29,898 nucleotides of DNA, from assembly GCA_002418465.1 (NCBI GenBank), contig DIEE01000177.1, positions 1 through 29,898 on the forward strand, read 5' to 3'. The DNA comes from Pseudomonas sp. UBA5782. GTDB lineage: Bacteria; Pseudomonadota; Gammaproteobacteria; Pseudomonadales; Pseudomonadaceae. Shown piece after piece: positions 1-6,990 of this stretch; the stretch's first letter is position 1; every line of letters starts with the position of its first letter. Made by a program: the position numbers and the translations under genes. The notes beneath the pieces were generated by a model. It was not told the DNA's origin, searched no databases, and worked only from the letters and a program-made list of their open reading frames with translations.

Positions 1-343
1 CGAAGGGCTTGGTCAGGTAGGCGGTGGGTTGCAGCGGCAGCGCCGCGCGCACGCTGGCGGTGTCGGCATTGGCGCCGATGAGGAAGAACGGCAGCAGCGG
101 CTTGGACTTGTCGCGGCGCAGCTGGCGCAGCAGTTCCAGGCCATCCAGCCCGCGCAGCTGCGAGCTGGCGATCACCAGGCTCGGCGTCCGCCGGCGGCAC
201 AGGTCGAGCACCTGCTGGCCGTCTTCGAAGCGCTGGATATCGGCATCGCAGCGTGCGCTGCGGACCAGTTGAGCGAGAAGGTCGGCGGTCCAGCGATCGT
301 CTTCGGCGATCAGTATGGTGGGTGGTTTGCGCGCATCGGACAT
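1..343 (-). CDS. Receiver-domain protein, 5' part only, degenerate phosphorylation site
   Basis: The first 114 codons read on the minus strand, beginning MSDARKPPTILIAEDD; the gene runs off the left edge. The fold pattern is a CheY-like receiver: an acidic EDD after beta-1, a GLDGLELLRQLR helix after beta-3, and a conserved lysine in LTKPF after beta-5. The start at 343 follows an AGGAA ribosome site. The beta-3 segment reads LVIASSQLRGLDG, where receivers normally carry the phosphorylated Asp at the first of the two Ser positions, and the usual Ser/Thr after beta-4 appears to be Gly (FLIGAN). It may therefore be a phosphorylation-independent pseudo-receiver. Any output domain lies outside the window, so its role is unknown. 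Confidence 0.8.
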   Translation of the reverse strand, partial: MSDARKPPTILIAEDDRWTADLLAQLVRSARCDADIQRFEDGQQVLDLCRRRTPSLVIASSQLRGLDGLELLRQLRRDKSKPLLPFFLIGANADTASVRAALPLQPTAYLTKPF

Positions 344-514
344 CGGTATTCCTGTTATCGAAACGGTTCCGGACGGCGAAGCGACTGGGCGAGTCGTTCA
401 GTCTAGCGACGTCTGCCGATACCGGTGGGGCATCCATGCCGTACCGCGTCTATTCCAGGCTTCTGCGCGGTGGCGTTGTGCCTATCGTGGCATGGAATGC
501 GACATTTTTGCGGC

Positions 515-543
515 AAAAAAAGACCCGCCGAGGCGGGTCTTTT
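515..543 (-). terminator. Intrinsic terminator of gabT
   Basis: GACCCGCC and GGCGGGTC form a perfect 8-bp stem with a very short loop, flanked by an A run on the plus strand that becomes a seven-T tract after the hairpin on the minus strand. It sits just downstream of the gabT stop, in the right orientation to end the gabD-gabT transcript. Confidence 0.9.
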
Positions 544-558
544 GCTGTAGCGCAAAAC

Positions 559-1839
559 TCAGGCGAGTTCGTCGAAGCATTCGGCGACGATCGCCAGGCC
601 GCGGTCCAGCTGGGCATCGGGAATGGTGACCGGCATGAGGAAGCGGATGACGTTGTAGTAGGTCCCGCAGGACAGCAGGATCAGGCCTTTCTCGCGGGCG
701 CGAACGACGATCTTGCCGACCAGTTCGGCGGCCGGCTTGTGCACGTCGCCACCCTCGAACAGCTCGATGGCGATCATCGAGCCGAGGCCGCGAACGTCGC
801 CGATCACCTTGTGCTTGGCCTGGATCTCGCGCAGCCCGGCCTTGACGCGCTCGCCGAGGGCGTTGGAGCGGTCCAGCAGTTTCTCTTCGTCGAACACCTT
901 GAGCACGGCCAGGGCCGCGGCGCAGGCGATCGGGCTGCCGGCGTAGGTGCCGCCGAGGCCTCCGGGGGCGATCACGTCCATGATCTCGGCCTTGCCGCAG
1001 ACGCCGGAGATCGGGAAGCCGCCGCCGACCGATTTGGCGAAGGTGGTCAGGTCCGGCACCACGCCCAGCTGTTCGGTGGCGAAGAAGGTACCGGTGCGCC
1101 CGGCGCCGGTCTGCACTTCGTCGGCGATCAACAGGATGCCGTGCGCATCGCAGAGCGCGCGCAGGCGCTTCATGAAGGCCGCCGAGTTGACGTAGAAACC
1201 GCCTTCGCCCTGCACCGGTTCGATGATGATCGCGGCGATGTCCTGCGGCTGGGCGTCGTTCTTGAAGATGCGTTCGATGCTGGCGATCGACTCGTCTTCG
1301 CTGACGTCATGCAGCGGGCAGGGCGCCAGGGCACGGAAGATGCCGCCGGGCATCAGGCCCATGCCGGCCGAGTAGGGCACCACTTTGCCGGTCAGGCCGA
1401 GGGTCATCATGGTGCGGCCGTGGTAGGCGCCGGTGAAGGCGATTACGCCGGCGCGGCCGGTGGCGGCACGGGCGATCTTGACGGCGTTTTCCACCGCCTC
1501 CGAGCCGCTGGTGACCAGCAGGGTCTTCTTCGCGAAGTCGCCGGGCACGCGCTTGTTGATCTCTTCGCAGAGCTCGACGTAGGGCTCGTAGGCGAGCACC
1601 TGGAAGCAGGTGTGCGACAGCTTGGTCAGCTGTTCCTGCACCGCGGCGACGACCTTGGGATGCAGGTGGCCGGTGTTGAGCACGGCGATGCCGCCGGCGA
1701 AATCGATGAACTCGCGGCCTTCGACGTCGGTGACCGTGGCGTTCTCGGCCTTCTCGGCGAAGATCGGGTGGATCTGGCCGACGCCGCGGGGAACGGCGGA
1801 CATGCGACGTTGCATCAGTGATTCGTTGGTCTTGCTCAT
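559..1839 (-). CDS. gabT: 4-aminobutyrate aminotransferase
   Basis: A 426-residue class III PLP-dependent aminotransferase. It moves the amino group of GABA to 2-oxoglutarate, giving succinate semialdehyde and glutamate in the cytoplasm. Visible family marks are the SGSEAVENAVKIARAATGR segment, the PLP-pocket sequence LLIADEVQTGAGRTG and the lysine in TTFAKSVGGGFP that would bind PLP. Length is normal. The start at 1839 (MSKTNESLMQRR) is preferred over the ATG 21 bases upstream because AGAGGAG lies directly before it and other pseudomonad GabT proteins begin the same way. It lies 160 bases downstream of gabD on the same strand, so the two probably form one catabolic operon. Confidence 0.97.
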   Translation of the reverse strand: MSKTNESLMQRRMSAVPRGVGQIHPIFAEKAENATVTDVEGREFIDFAGGIAVLNTGHLHPKVVAAVQEQLTKLSHTCFQVLAYEPYVELCEEINKRVPGDFAKKTLLVTSGSEAVENAVKIARAATGRAGVIAFTGAYHGRTMMTLGLTGKVVPYSAGMGLMPGGIFRALAPCPLHDVSEDESIASIERIFKNDAQPQDIAAIIIEPVQGEGGFYVNSAAFMKRLRALCDAHGILLIADEVQTGAGRTGTFFATEQLGVVPDLTTFAKSVGGGFPISGVCGKAEIMDVIAPGGLGGTYAGSPIACAAALAVLKVFDEEKLLDRSNALGERVKAGLREIQAKHKVIGDVRGLGSMIAIELFEGGDVHKPAAELVGKIVVRAREKGLILLSCGTYYNVIRFLMPVTIPDAQLDRGLAIVAECFDELA

Positions 1840-1999
1840 GATCTCCTCTTGGCCGCTCATCGTGCGGACCGGGTCAAGGATGAAACGCGCCCGGAATCAC
1901 TGCTGGCAGCATACGATGATCGACTGCCACAGCGCTTCCGGGCGCCTTGGGGGTGTTCGTTGGCGCGACCGGCCTCTGCCGGGCGCGCGACCGCGGGGC

Positions 2000-3451
2000 T
2001 TATACGCCGCCGAGGCAGAGGTATTTCAGTTCCAGATAGTCTTCGATGCCGTACTTGGAGCCTTCGCGGCCGAGGCCGGAGGCTTTCACGCCGCCGAACG
2101 GCGCGACCTCGGTGGAGATCAGTCCGGTGTTGATGCCGACCATGCCGTACTCCAGCGCTTCGGCCACGCGGAACACGCGGGAAAGGTCGCGGGCGTAGAA
2201 ATACGAGGCCAGGCCGAATTCGGTGTCGTTGGCCATGGCGATCACTTCGGCTTCATCCTTGAAGCGGAACAGCGGCGCCAGCGGGCCGAAGGTCTCTTCC
2301 TTGGACACCTTGGCATCCTTCGGCACGTTGACCAGGATGGTCGGCTCGAAGAAGCTGCCGCCGAGGCTGTGCGCCTTGCCGCCACTGACCACCTGGGCGC
2401 CCTTGCTCAGCGCGTCCTCGATGTGTTCCTGGACCTTGGCCACGGCCTTGTCGTCGATCAGCGGGCCGGTGGTCACGCCCTCGTCCATGCCGTTGCCGAC
2501 CTTGAGCTTGGCCACCGCCACTTTCAGCTTCTCGACGAAGGCGTCGTAGACACCGTCCTGGATGTACAGGCGGTTGGCGCAGACGCAGGTCTGGCCGTTG
2601 TTGCGGTACTTGGAGATCAGCGCGCCCTCGACGGCGGCGTCCAGGTCGGCATCGTCGAAGACGATGAAGGGCGCGTTGCCGCCCAGTTCCAGCGAGACCT
2701 TCTTGATGTCCTTGGCGCATTCGGCCATCAGCTGGCGACCGATTTCGGTCGAGCCGGTGAACGACAGTTTGCGCACCACCGGGTTGCTGGTCAGCTCGCC
2801 GCCGATGTCGCCGGCGCTGCCGGTGACGACGCTGAGCACGCCTTTGGGGATGCCGGCGCGCTCGGCCAGTTCGGCCAGGGCGAGGGCAGAATAGGGCGTC
2901 TGCGACGCGGGCTTGATCACCATGGTGCAGCCGGCGGCGAGGGCCGGGCCGGCCTTGCGGGTGATCATCGCGGTGGGGAAGTTCCACGGCGTGATCGCCG
3001 CGGTGACGCCGATCGGCTGCTTGATCACGATGATGCGCTTGTCCGGCTGATGGCCGGGAATGGTGTCGCCGTAGATGCGCTTGGCTTCCTCGGCGAACCA
3101 CTCGATGAACGAGGCGGCGTAGGCGATCTCGCCCTTGGCTTCGGCCAGCGGCTTGCCTTGCTCGAGGGTCATCAGGCGGCCGAGGTCTTCCTGGTTTTCC
3201 ATCATCAGCTCGAACCAGCGACGCAGTTTGATCGAGCGTTCCTTGGCGGTCAGTGCGCGCCAGGCCGGCAGTGCGCGCTCGGCGGCTTCGATGGCGCGGC
3301 GGGTTTCCGCCTTGCCCATCTTCGGCACGCTGCCGATGACTTTGTTGGTCGCCGGGTTGTTCACCGAGATGGTCTGGCCGTTGTCCGCATCCAGCCAGGC
3401 TCCGTCGATGTAGGCCTTCTGACGGAACAGCGTGGAGTCTTTGAGTTGCAT
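2000..3451 (-). CDS. gabD: NADP+-dependent succinate-semialdehyde dehydrogenase
   Basis: A 483-residue aldehyde dehydrogenase that oxidises succinate semialdehyde to succinate, completing GABA degradation with GabT. Seen in the sequence: the cofactor-loop segment FTGSTEIGRQLM, the general-base glutamate in LELGGNAPF and the catalytic cysteine in NNGQTCVCANRLY. Length matches the GabD family and the N-terminus (MQLKDSTLFRQKAYIDG) is typical. AGGAGA precedes the start at good spacing. No frameshift or odd composition is seen. Cofactor preference for NADP+ is inferred from the family. Confidence 0.96.
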   Translation of the reverse strand: MQLKDSTLFRQKAYIDGAWLDADNGQTISVNNPATNKVIGSVPKMGKAETRRAIEAAERALPAWRALTAKERSIKLRRWFELMMENQEDLGRLMTLEQGKPLAEAKGEIAYAASFIEWFAEEAKRIYGDTIPGHQPDKRIIVIKQPIGVTAAITPWNFPTAMITRKAGPALAAGCTMVIKPASQTPYSALALAELAERAGIPKGVLSVVTGSAGDIGGELTSNPVVRKLSFTGSTEIGRQLMAECAKDIKKVSLELGGNAPFIVFDDADLDAAVEGALISKYRNNGQTCVCANRLYIQDGVYDAFVEKLKVAVAKLKVGNGMDEGVTTGPLIDDKAVAKVQEHIEDALSKGAQVVSGGKAHSLGGSFFEPTILVNVPKDAKVSKEETFGPLAPLFRFKDEAEVIAMANDTEFGLASYFYARDLSRVFRVAEALEYGMVGINTGLISTEVAPFGGVKASGLGREGSKYGIEDYLELKYLCLGGV

Positions 3452-3874
3452 GGCGGTCTCCTGCGGGCCGGTATCAGAGGGGTAACCGGCATGGGTTTCG
3501 TAGCGCCCCGCTTGGGGATCAGGGTGGCAAATCGTGCGCGCGGCGCGCGTATACGATGGGGCCTCACCCCTTTGGAATCCAAGGAACAGACAGCGTTCGG
3601 CGATGGCGCCAGAGCATAAAAGTATGCGTTTGAAATCTCAAACGAATGCTAGGGCCACTCACGCAAAAGAGCAATCCTCGGCGCAAACAGAGGACGGAAA
3701 TGCGAAGGTGCGCAACCGTCGGTCAATTTTCCGTTCGATATATCAAACACCGAGAACTTTCTCGAAGAAAACAGGGTCAAGTGGTGGCAGGTCTTGAACC
3801 TGTTGGCGGCTGCCTCCTGCGCGGAGGCGGAAGCACCTGACGATCTGATTGGCTTCGAGAGCTGAACTTACTGG
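3452..3874. other. Divergent intergenic region between gabD and the rfaH-like gene
   Basis: About 420 bases without a convincing gene and clearly lower in GC than its surroundings from about 3600 on. It holds a small palindrome GTTTGA-AATC-TCAAAC (3628-3643), an AlgU-like promoter candidate (3754-3781), and two small tandem hairpins directly before the rfaH-like gene: CAGGT-CTTGA-ACCTG (3788-3802) and GCCTCC-TGCGC-GGAGGC (3812-3828). The gabD promoter must also be here, but I cannot place it with confidence. Confidence 0.6.
3754..3781 (+). promoter_or_regulatory. Candidate AlgU/sigma-E-type promoter upstream of the rfaH-like gene
   Basis: GAACTT (3754-3759) is a perfect match to the -35 of the AlgU/RpoE class. 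After a 17-base spacer comes TCAAG (3777-3781), close to the TCtgA/TCAAA -10. It would start transcription near 3787, about 90 bases before the rfaH-like gene. The match is visible, but one such match can occur by chance. Confidence 0.35.
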
Positions 3875-4387
3875 ATGAAGCTTATGGATAAGTGCGTTGC
3901 GATGCCGGATATCGCCTGGTACCTGATTCAGTGCAAACCGCGGCAGGACGCCCGGGCTCTCGAGCACCTGAATCGTCAGGGTTTCGACTGTTTCGGACCG
4001 ACTCTCACCGTTGAAAGCGTCAAGGCGAACAAGCTGTGCCGTAGTGAGCAACCGCTGTTCCCGGGCTATCTTTTCGCGCGCATCGCTGCGGACGGTAACT
4101 GGACGGCATTACGTTCCACGCGGGGAGTGAGTCGGGTCATCGGATTCTGTGGGCATCCGTGTCAGGTCGACGACGCGATAGTCGAGCAATTGCGGGCTCG
4201 CTGCGCCGCGGACGCGGGTGGGGTGATTTTCAATCCCGGTGACAAGGTGCATATCAAGGCCGGCCCATTGGCAGATATGGACGCTATTTTCCTGGCGATG
4301 GACGGAGATGAGCGCGTGGTGCTGCTACTCAACATCCTTCATCGCGAGCAGCAGGTCAGGGTGAAGCTTTCACATCTGTCTGCGTGA
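3875..4387 (+). CDS. rfaH: RfaH-like transcription antitermination protein (NusG paralog)
   Basis: A 170-residue NusG-family protein. The N-terminal NGN domain shows AWYLIQCKPRQDARALEHL, then the family landmarks EQPLFPGYLFARI and STRGVSRVIGF; a short C-terminal KOW-type domain begins near FNPGDKVHIKAGPL. This pattern and length fit specialised RfaH rather than housekeeping NusG. RfaH binds RNA polymerase paused at an ops element and suppresses Rho and intrinsic termination in long polysaccharide operons. An exact ops sequence lies 162 bases past this gene's stop, in front of the exopolysaccharide operon, which fits local action. The start is uncertain: ATGs at 3875, 3884 and 3902 are all in frame, and 3902 gives the N-terminus most like other RfaH proteins. 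Confidence 0.88.
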   Translation: MKLMDKCVAMPDIAWYLIQCKPRQDARALEHLNRQGFDCFGPTLTVESVKANKLCRSEQPLFPGYLFARIAADGNWTALRSTRGVSRVIGFCGHPCQVDDAIVEQLRARCAADAGGVIFNPGDKVHIKAGPLADMDAIFLAMDGDERVVLLLNILHREQQVRVKLSHLSA

Positions 4388-4468
4388 CGAATTTTTGACT
4401 ATGGGCATACATATTGCCTGATTAACGTCACTGTCATTGATCCTCCTGTAGGATCGGTGCATTGATTA

Positions 4469-4494
4469 GGGACAAGGTTTCATTGATTTGTCCC
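4469..4494. repeat. Inverted repeat GGGACAA / TTGTCCC
   Basis: A perfect 7-bp inverted repeat with a 12-base spacer upstream of the ops element. It has no T tract, so it does not look like a terminator for the rfaH-like gene. An operator or an RNA hairpin is possible. Function is not shown by the sequence. Confidence 0.5.
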
Positions 4495-4548
4495 ACCCAG
4501 AAAGTGCTAGAGCCGCCACCTCGTTCTCAAGGAATCGACGAACCTTGG

Positions 4549-4560
4549 GGCGGTAGCGTG
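4549..4560 (+). promoter_or_regulatory. ops element (RfaH recruitment site)
   Basis: GGCGGTAGCGTG matches the enterobacterial ops consensus GGCGGTAGYGTN at every position and is preceded by GG as in JUMPstart regions. It lies on the sense strand, 256 bases before the first gene of the polysaccharide operon and 162 bases after the rfaH-like gene. In E. coli, RNA polymerase pauses here and RfaH binds the exposed non-template strand. An exact match in this location is very unlikely to be accidental. Confidence 0.88.
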
Positions 4561-4804
4561 CCTGACGGTCCCCGTCGGCCACCTGGCTCCAGCAGCTGTC
4601 TTCTTCGCCCCCCAAGGGCGGCCCTGCACTGTAATGCTGCGTTTCCTCCAGGGAACGTTCCAGTGAAGGGCAATCTCGCTGTACCTCTAATTCCAAGAAA
4701 CCATCACGCACAAAACCCTTTTTGCCATGCGCTTGGTCGGCCCCGCCTTTCCCTGCCGTATGCCTTGGGGCGAAGTGCCAGTATTACCGATAAGGATGTT
4801 TTGC

Positions 4805-5251
4805 ATGCGCCAGACAATGATTGTGACGGCCATTTTCCTCGGCTTCAGCGCGAGTGCCGCGCTCGCCGCCAACCCTGCCAGCAAGCCTGTAGACGTCGAT
4901 TGCGACGTCCTCGGCGCGCAGCAGATCCAGCAGATGACCCGGGTGGACGACCAGGTTCAGCTGCAGGTGATCAGCGATCTGGTCGAGGCCTGCCCGGCCA
5001 ACGTCGACGCGATCATCGCCGCCGCCATCGATGCGTCGCCCGAGGATGCCGAGCTGATCGTCAGTTATGTCACCGAGCAATTGCCCACCGCAGCGGGGGT
5101 TCCCGATGCGAGTAGTGGCAATTTGTTCACGCCGGGGAACTCGAACGGTCCGAGTCCGTCGAATTCGATTCCATCGCCTGGTTCAGGTGGATCGCCAGAC
5201 AGAACACCAGGAGGCAATGGGTCTTCTGGTCCTGTAGCAAGTGCTAGCTGA
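4805..5251 (+). CDS. Small secreted protein with GPVASAS C-terminal tail (unknown function)
   Basis: A 148-residue protein I do not recognise. The start at 4805 follows TAAGGA at good spacing and gives a clean Sec signal peptide (MRQTMIVTAIFLGF, then ASAALA and cleavage before ANPAS, residue 22). The mature part begins with a helical region of about 75 residues with two cysteines (VDCDV and VEACPAN), then a Gly/Pro/Ser/Asn-rich, probably disordered stretch of about 45 residues ending SSGPVASAS. The next gene encodes another exported protein with the same last seven residues. Being first in an exopolysaccharide operon suggests a periplasmic or extracellular role in secretion or matrix. No hydrophobic anchor follows the tail, so it is not a sortase- or exosortase-type signal. 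Confidence 0.82.
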   Translation: MRQTMIVTAIFLGFSASAALAANPASKPVDVDCDVLGAQQIQQMTRVDDQVQLQVISDLVEACPANVDAIIAAAIDASPEDAELIVSYVTEQLPTAAGVPDASSGNLFTPGNSNGPSPSNSIPSPGSGGSPDRTPGGNGSSGPVASAS

Positions 5252-5343
5252 GGTCGGAGGAGGCATGGGGCCGACTCGATGCACGGAGCGGTCAGTTTTG
5301 CCAGCGTGCTTCTAATAAAAACGTGTGAATGGAATCTCCAAAC

Positions 5344-5685
5344 ATGATGAAAACGCTAAAGATCCTGGCATTTACCTGTGCTGCGTCGCTGTCGTTCAAC
5401 GCTTCGGCCACCAATTTCGGTGGCCTCAATCTGGGCCGGATCGACCTCGGTTCCAAATTGATCGTGAGCAAGAACTACAGCAGTCCGTGGTCCAGCCCGG
5501 TGAACGATCGCGTAACGCTGAAAAGCCTCGCAGACCTCAACGCGCTCGCGCGTCTGACCCTCGCGGCGGCCTATGACAAGTTGAAGAATGCGCCCTCGCT
5601 GCCCTCGCACGGCAACGGGAACGGACATCCAGGCACTACACCCGGCGGCTGCGCCCCGGGTGGCCCGGTGGCTAGCGCAAGTTGA
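5344..5685 (+). CDS. Second small secreted protein with GPVASAS tail (unknown function)
   Basis: A 113-residue protein of unknown family. The start at 5344 (or the next codon, 5347) follows GGAA at usable spacing and gives a signal peptide MMKTLKILAFTCAASLSF with cleavage after NASA. The mature chain has a short N-terminal region (GRIDLGSKLIVSKNYSS), a helical middle (LADLNALARLTLAAAYDKL) and a Gly/His/Asn/Pro tail ending GCAPGGPVASAS. Its signal peptide and first mature residues resemble those of the outer-membrane barrel encoded next (LSFNASAT vs MSFNAAAT; LIVSKNYSS vs LFVSESYDD), hinting at a shared origin or shared docking sequence. It lies between the first small gene (92 bases) and the barrel gene (95 bases), so it is probably co-transcribed. 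Confidence 0.8.
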   Translation: MMKTLKILAFTCAASLSFNASATNFGGLNLGRIDLGSKLIVSKNYSSPWSSPVNDRVTLKSLADLNALARLTLAAAYDKLKNAPSLPSHGNGNGHPGTTPGGCAPGGPVASAS

Positions 5686-5780
5686 GTGATGGCCGCGACA
5701 CCCGGGCCCAGACCCGGGGTCGCGGCCCATCAGCTTTCCAATCGTCCCTTATTCCTTCGTGAGAATGGATTCGAGCAAAT

Positions 5781-6935
5781 ATGAAAATACCCAAGGTAAT
5801 GGCTGCCACCTTCGCCGGTTCCATGTCGTTCAACGCCGCTGCCACCGAGCCTCAGAGCATCGACCTGGCCGGCTTCGACTTCACGCCGACCCTGTTCGTC
5901 AGCGAGAGCTACGACGACAACATCCGCGGGCGCAAGAACGATGAGGAGTCCTCCTGGATCACCAACATCAATCCGACCTTCCTGCTCAGCGCGGAAACTG
6001 GCAAAAGCGGCTACCAGCTCAAGTACGAACTGGACGACAAGAATTACCACTCGGATTCGCAAGTCAGCCATACCGATCACCACCTGACGCTCAAGAGCGT
6101 CATGGAGTTCACCGCGCGCAACCGCCTGCGCTGGGATGCCGGCTACCACAAGGTCGAAGAGACCTCGGACACCGCCGACATCGATGAAAACGACAAGTAC
6201 ACGCTGAAGAACGTCGGCGTCGGCTACACCTACGGTGCGCTGACCGCACGCAACCAGCTGGACTTTGGCGCCAACTACCTGGAGCGCCGCTACCAGAACA
6301 GCGGCACGCTCAACGATGACCAGGAATACGACTCCACCGCGCTGGTGGGCACCTGGTATCACCGCCTTGGCGCGCGCACCCGCGTCCTCGCCGAACTGCG
6401 CCACGCGACCTTCGACTACCTGCAGCAGAACAGCGAACGCGACAGCACCGACACCGCGGCGCTCGCCGGTGCGACCTGGGAAGCCACCAAGAAGACTTCC
6501 GGCGCGATCCGCTTCGGTGCCGAACGCAAGAATTTCGATTCCAGCGACGTCAAGGACTACACCAGCCCGATGTGGGAAGTCGGCGTCGCCTACAAGCCGC
6601 GTACCTATTCGACCTTCAGCCTGGACACGCGCCGCGCGTTCGACGAAGGCGACGACGGCGCCACCACCGTGCACGACACCACCAGCACGCTGGCCTGGAA
6701 GCACGAGTGGACCTCGCGCATCGCCACCGACCTCAACTACCGCTACTCCGACCGCAAGTACGAGGCGGTCGACCGTACCGACAAACGCAGTTCCTACGGC
6801 GTGGGTGTCACCTACGCCATGTCCCGCTGGCTGGACATCGGGCTCGGCTACCGCCACCTGAAGAACGATTCCAGCCTCGATACCGAGGGTTACGTCCGCA
6901 ACATCTACATGGTGAGTTTCGATGTCAGCCTCTGA
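5781..6935 (+). CDS. Outer-membrane beta-barrel of the polysaccharide export machinery (EpsL/VpsM/Wzp-like)
   Basis: A 384-residue exported protein. The signal peptide MKIPKVMAATFAGSMSFNAAA is followed by a mature chain almost entirely of alternating amphipathic strands rich in Tyr, Arg and Asp (for example LKYELDDKNYHSD, DLNYRYSDRKYEAV and IGLGYRHLKNDSS), ending in the hydrophobic strand IYMVSFDVSL typical of barrel C-termini. This fits putative beta-barrel porins (BBP2/EpsL type) found in EPS operons. The next gene encodes an OPX protein too short to span the outer membrane, so this barrel is the likely exit pore. The family assignment is by pattern only. Confidence 0.85.
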   Translation: MKIPKVMAATFAGSMSFNAAATEPQSIDLAGFDFTPTLFVSESYDDNIRGRKNDEESSWITNINPTFLLSAETGKSGYQLKYELDDKNYHSDSQVSHTDHHLTLKSVMEFTARNRLRWDAGYHKVEETSDTADIDENDKYTLKNVGVGYTYGALTARNQLDFGANYLERRYQNSGTLNDDQEYDSTALVGTWYHRLGARTRVLAELRHATFDYLQQNSERDSTDTAALAGATWEATKKTSGAIRFGAERKNFDSSDVKDYTSPMWEVGVAYKPRTYSTFSLDTRRAFDEGDDGATTVHDTTSTLAWKHEWTSRIATDLNYRYSDRKYEAVDRTDKRSSYGVGVTYAMSRWLDIGLGYRHLKNDSSLDTEGYVRNIYMVSFDVSL

Positions 6936-6990
6936 AGCCTGGGTGGCGCTCAACGCCGGAAACAATCAGTTCGCCAAGGGAATCGCGCGT

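Larger units (their letters stand above)
4388..4804 (+). promoter_or_regulatory. Long regulatory leader of the exopolysaccharide operon
   Basis: 417 bases with no credible gene between the rfaH-like stop and the first operon gene. In order it contains a short hairpin GATCCT-CCTGT-AGGATC (4440-4456), the inverted repeat GGGACAA/TTGTCCC (4469-4494), the ops element (4549-4560), a small hairpin GACGG-TCC-CCGTC (4564-4576), a C-rich block (4603-4617) able to pair with either of two CCTTGGGGCG copies, and the palindrome GGAACGTTCC (4652-4661). TTGACT at 4395-4400 could be a -35 box, but no good -10 is at the right distance. The promoter is probably between 4388 and about 4500, assuming the ops must be transcribed. 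Confidence 0.7.

Noticed and set aside
3524..3540. Sigma-54-like TGGCA with GC at 10-base spacing
   Set aside because: The -12 element is GCGC rather than TTGC, the site is 330 bases from the next plus-strand gene, and no enhancer-like repeats are seen.
4462..5115. 217-codon open frame across the leader and the first small gene
   Set aside because: It overlaps the ops leader and the small secreted gene in another frame, is rich in Arg and Pro, and has no ribosome site or domain.
5228..5685. GPVASAS tails as a sortase, exosortase or rhombosortase signal
   Set aside because: Those signals need a hydrophobic helix and basic end after the motif; here the chain stops directly after the seven residues. 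No processing enzyme of those kinds is in the window.
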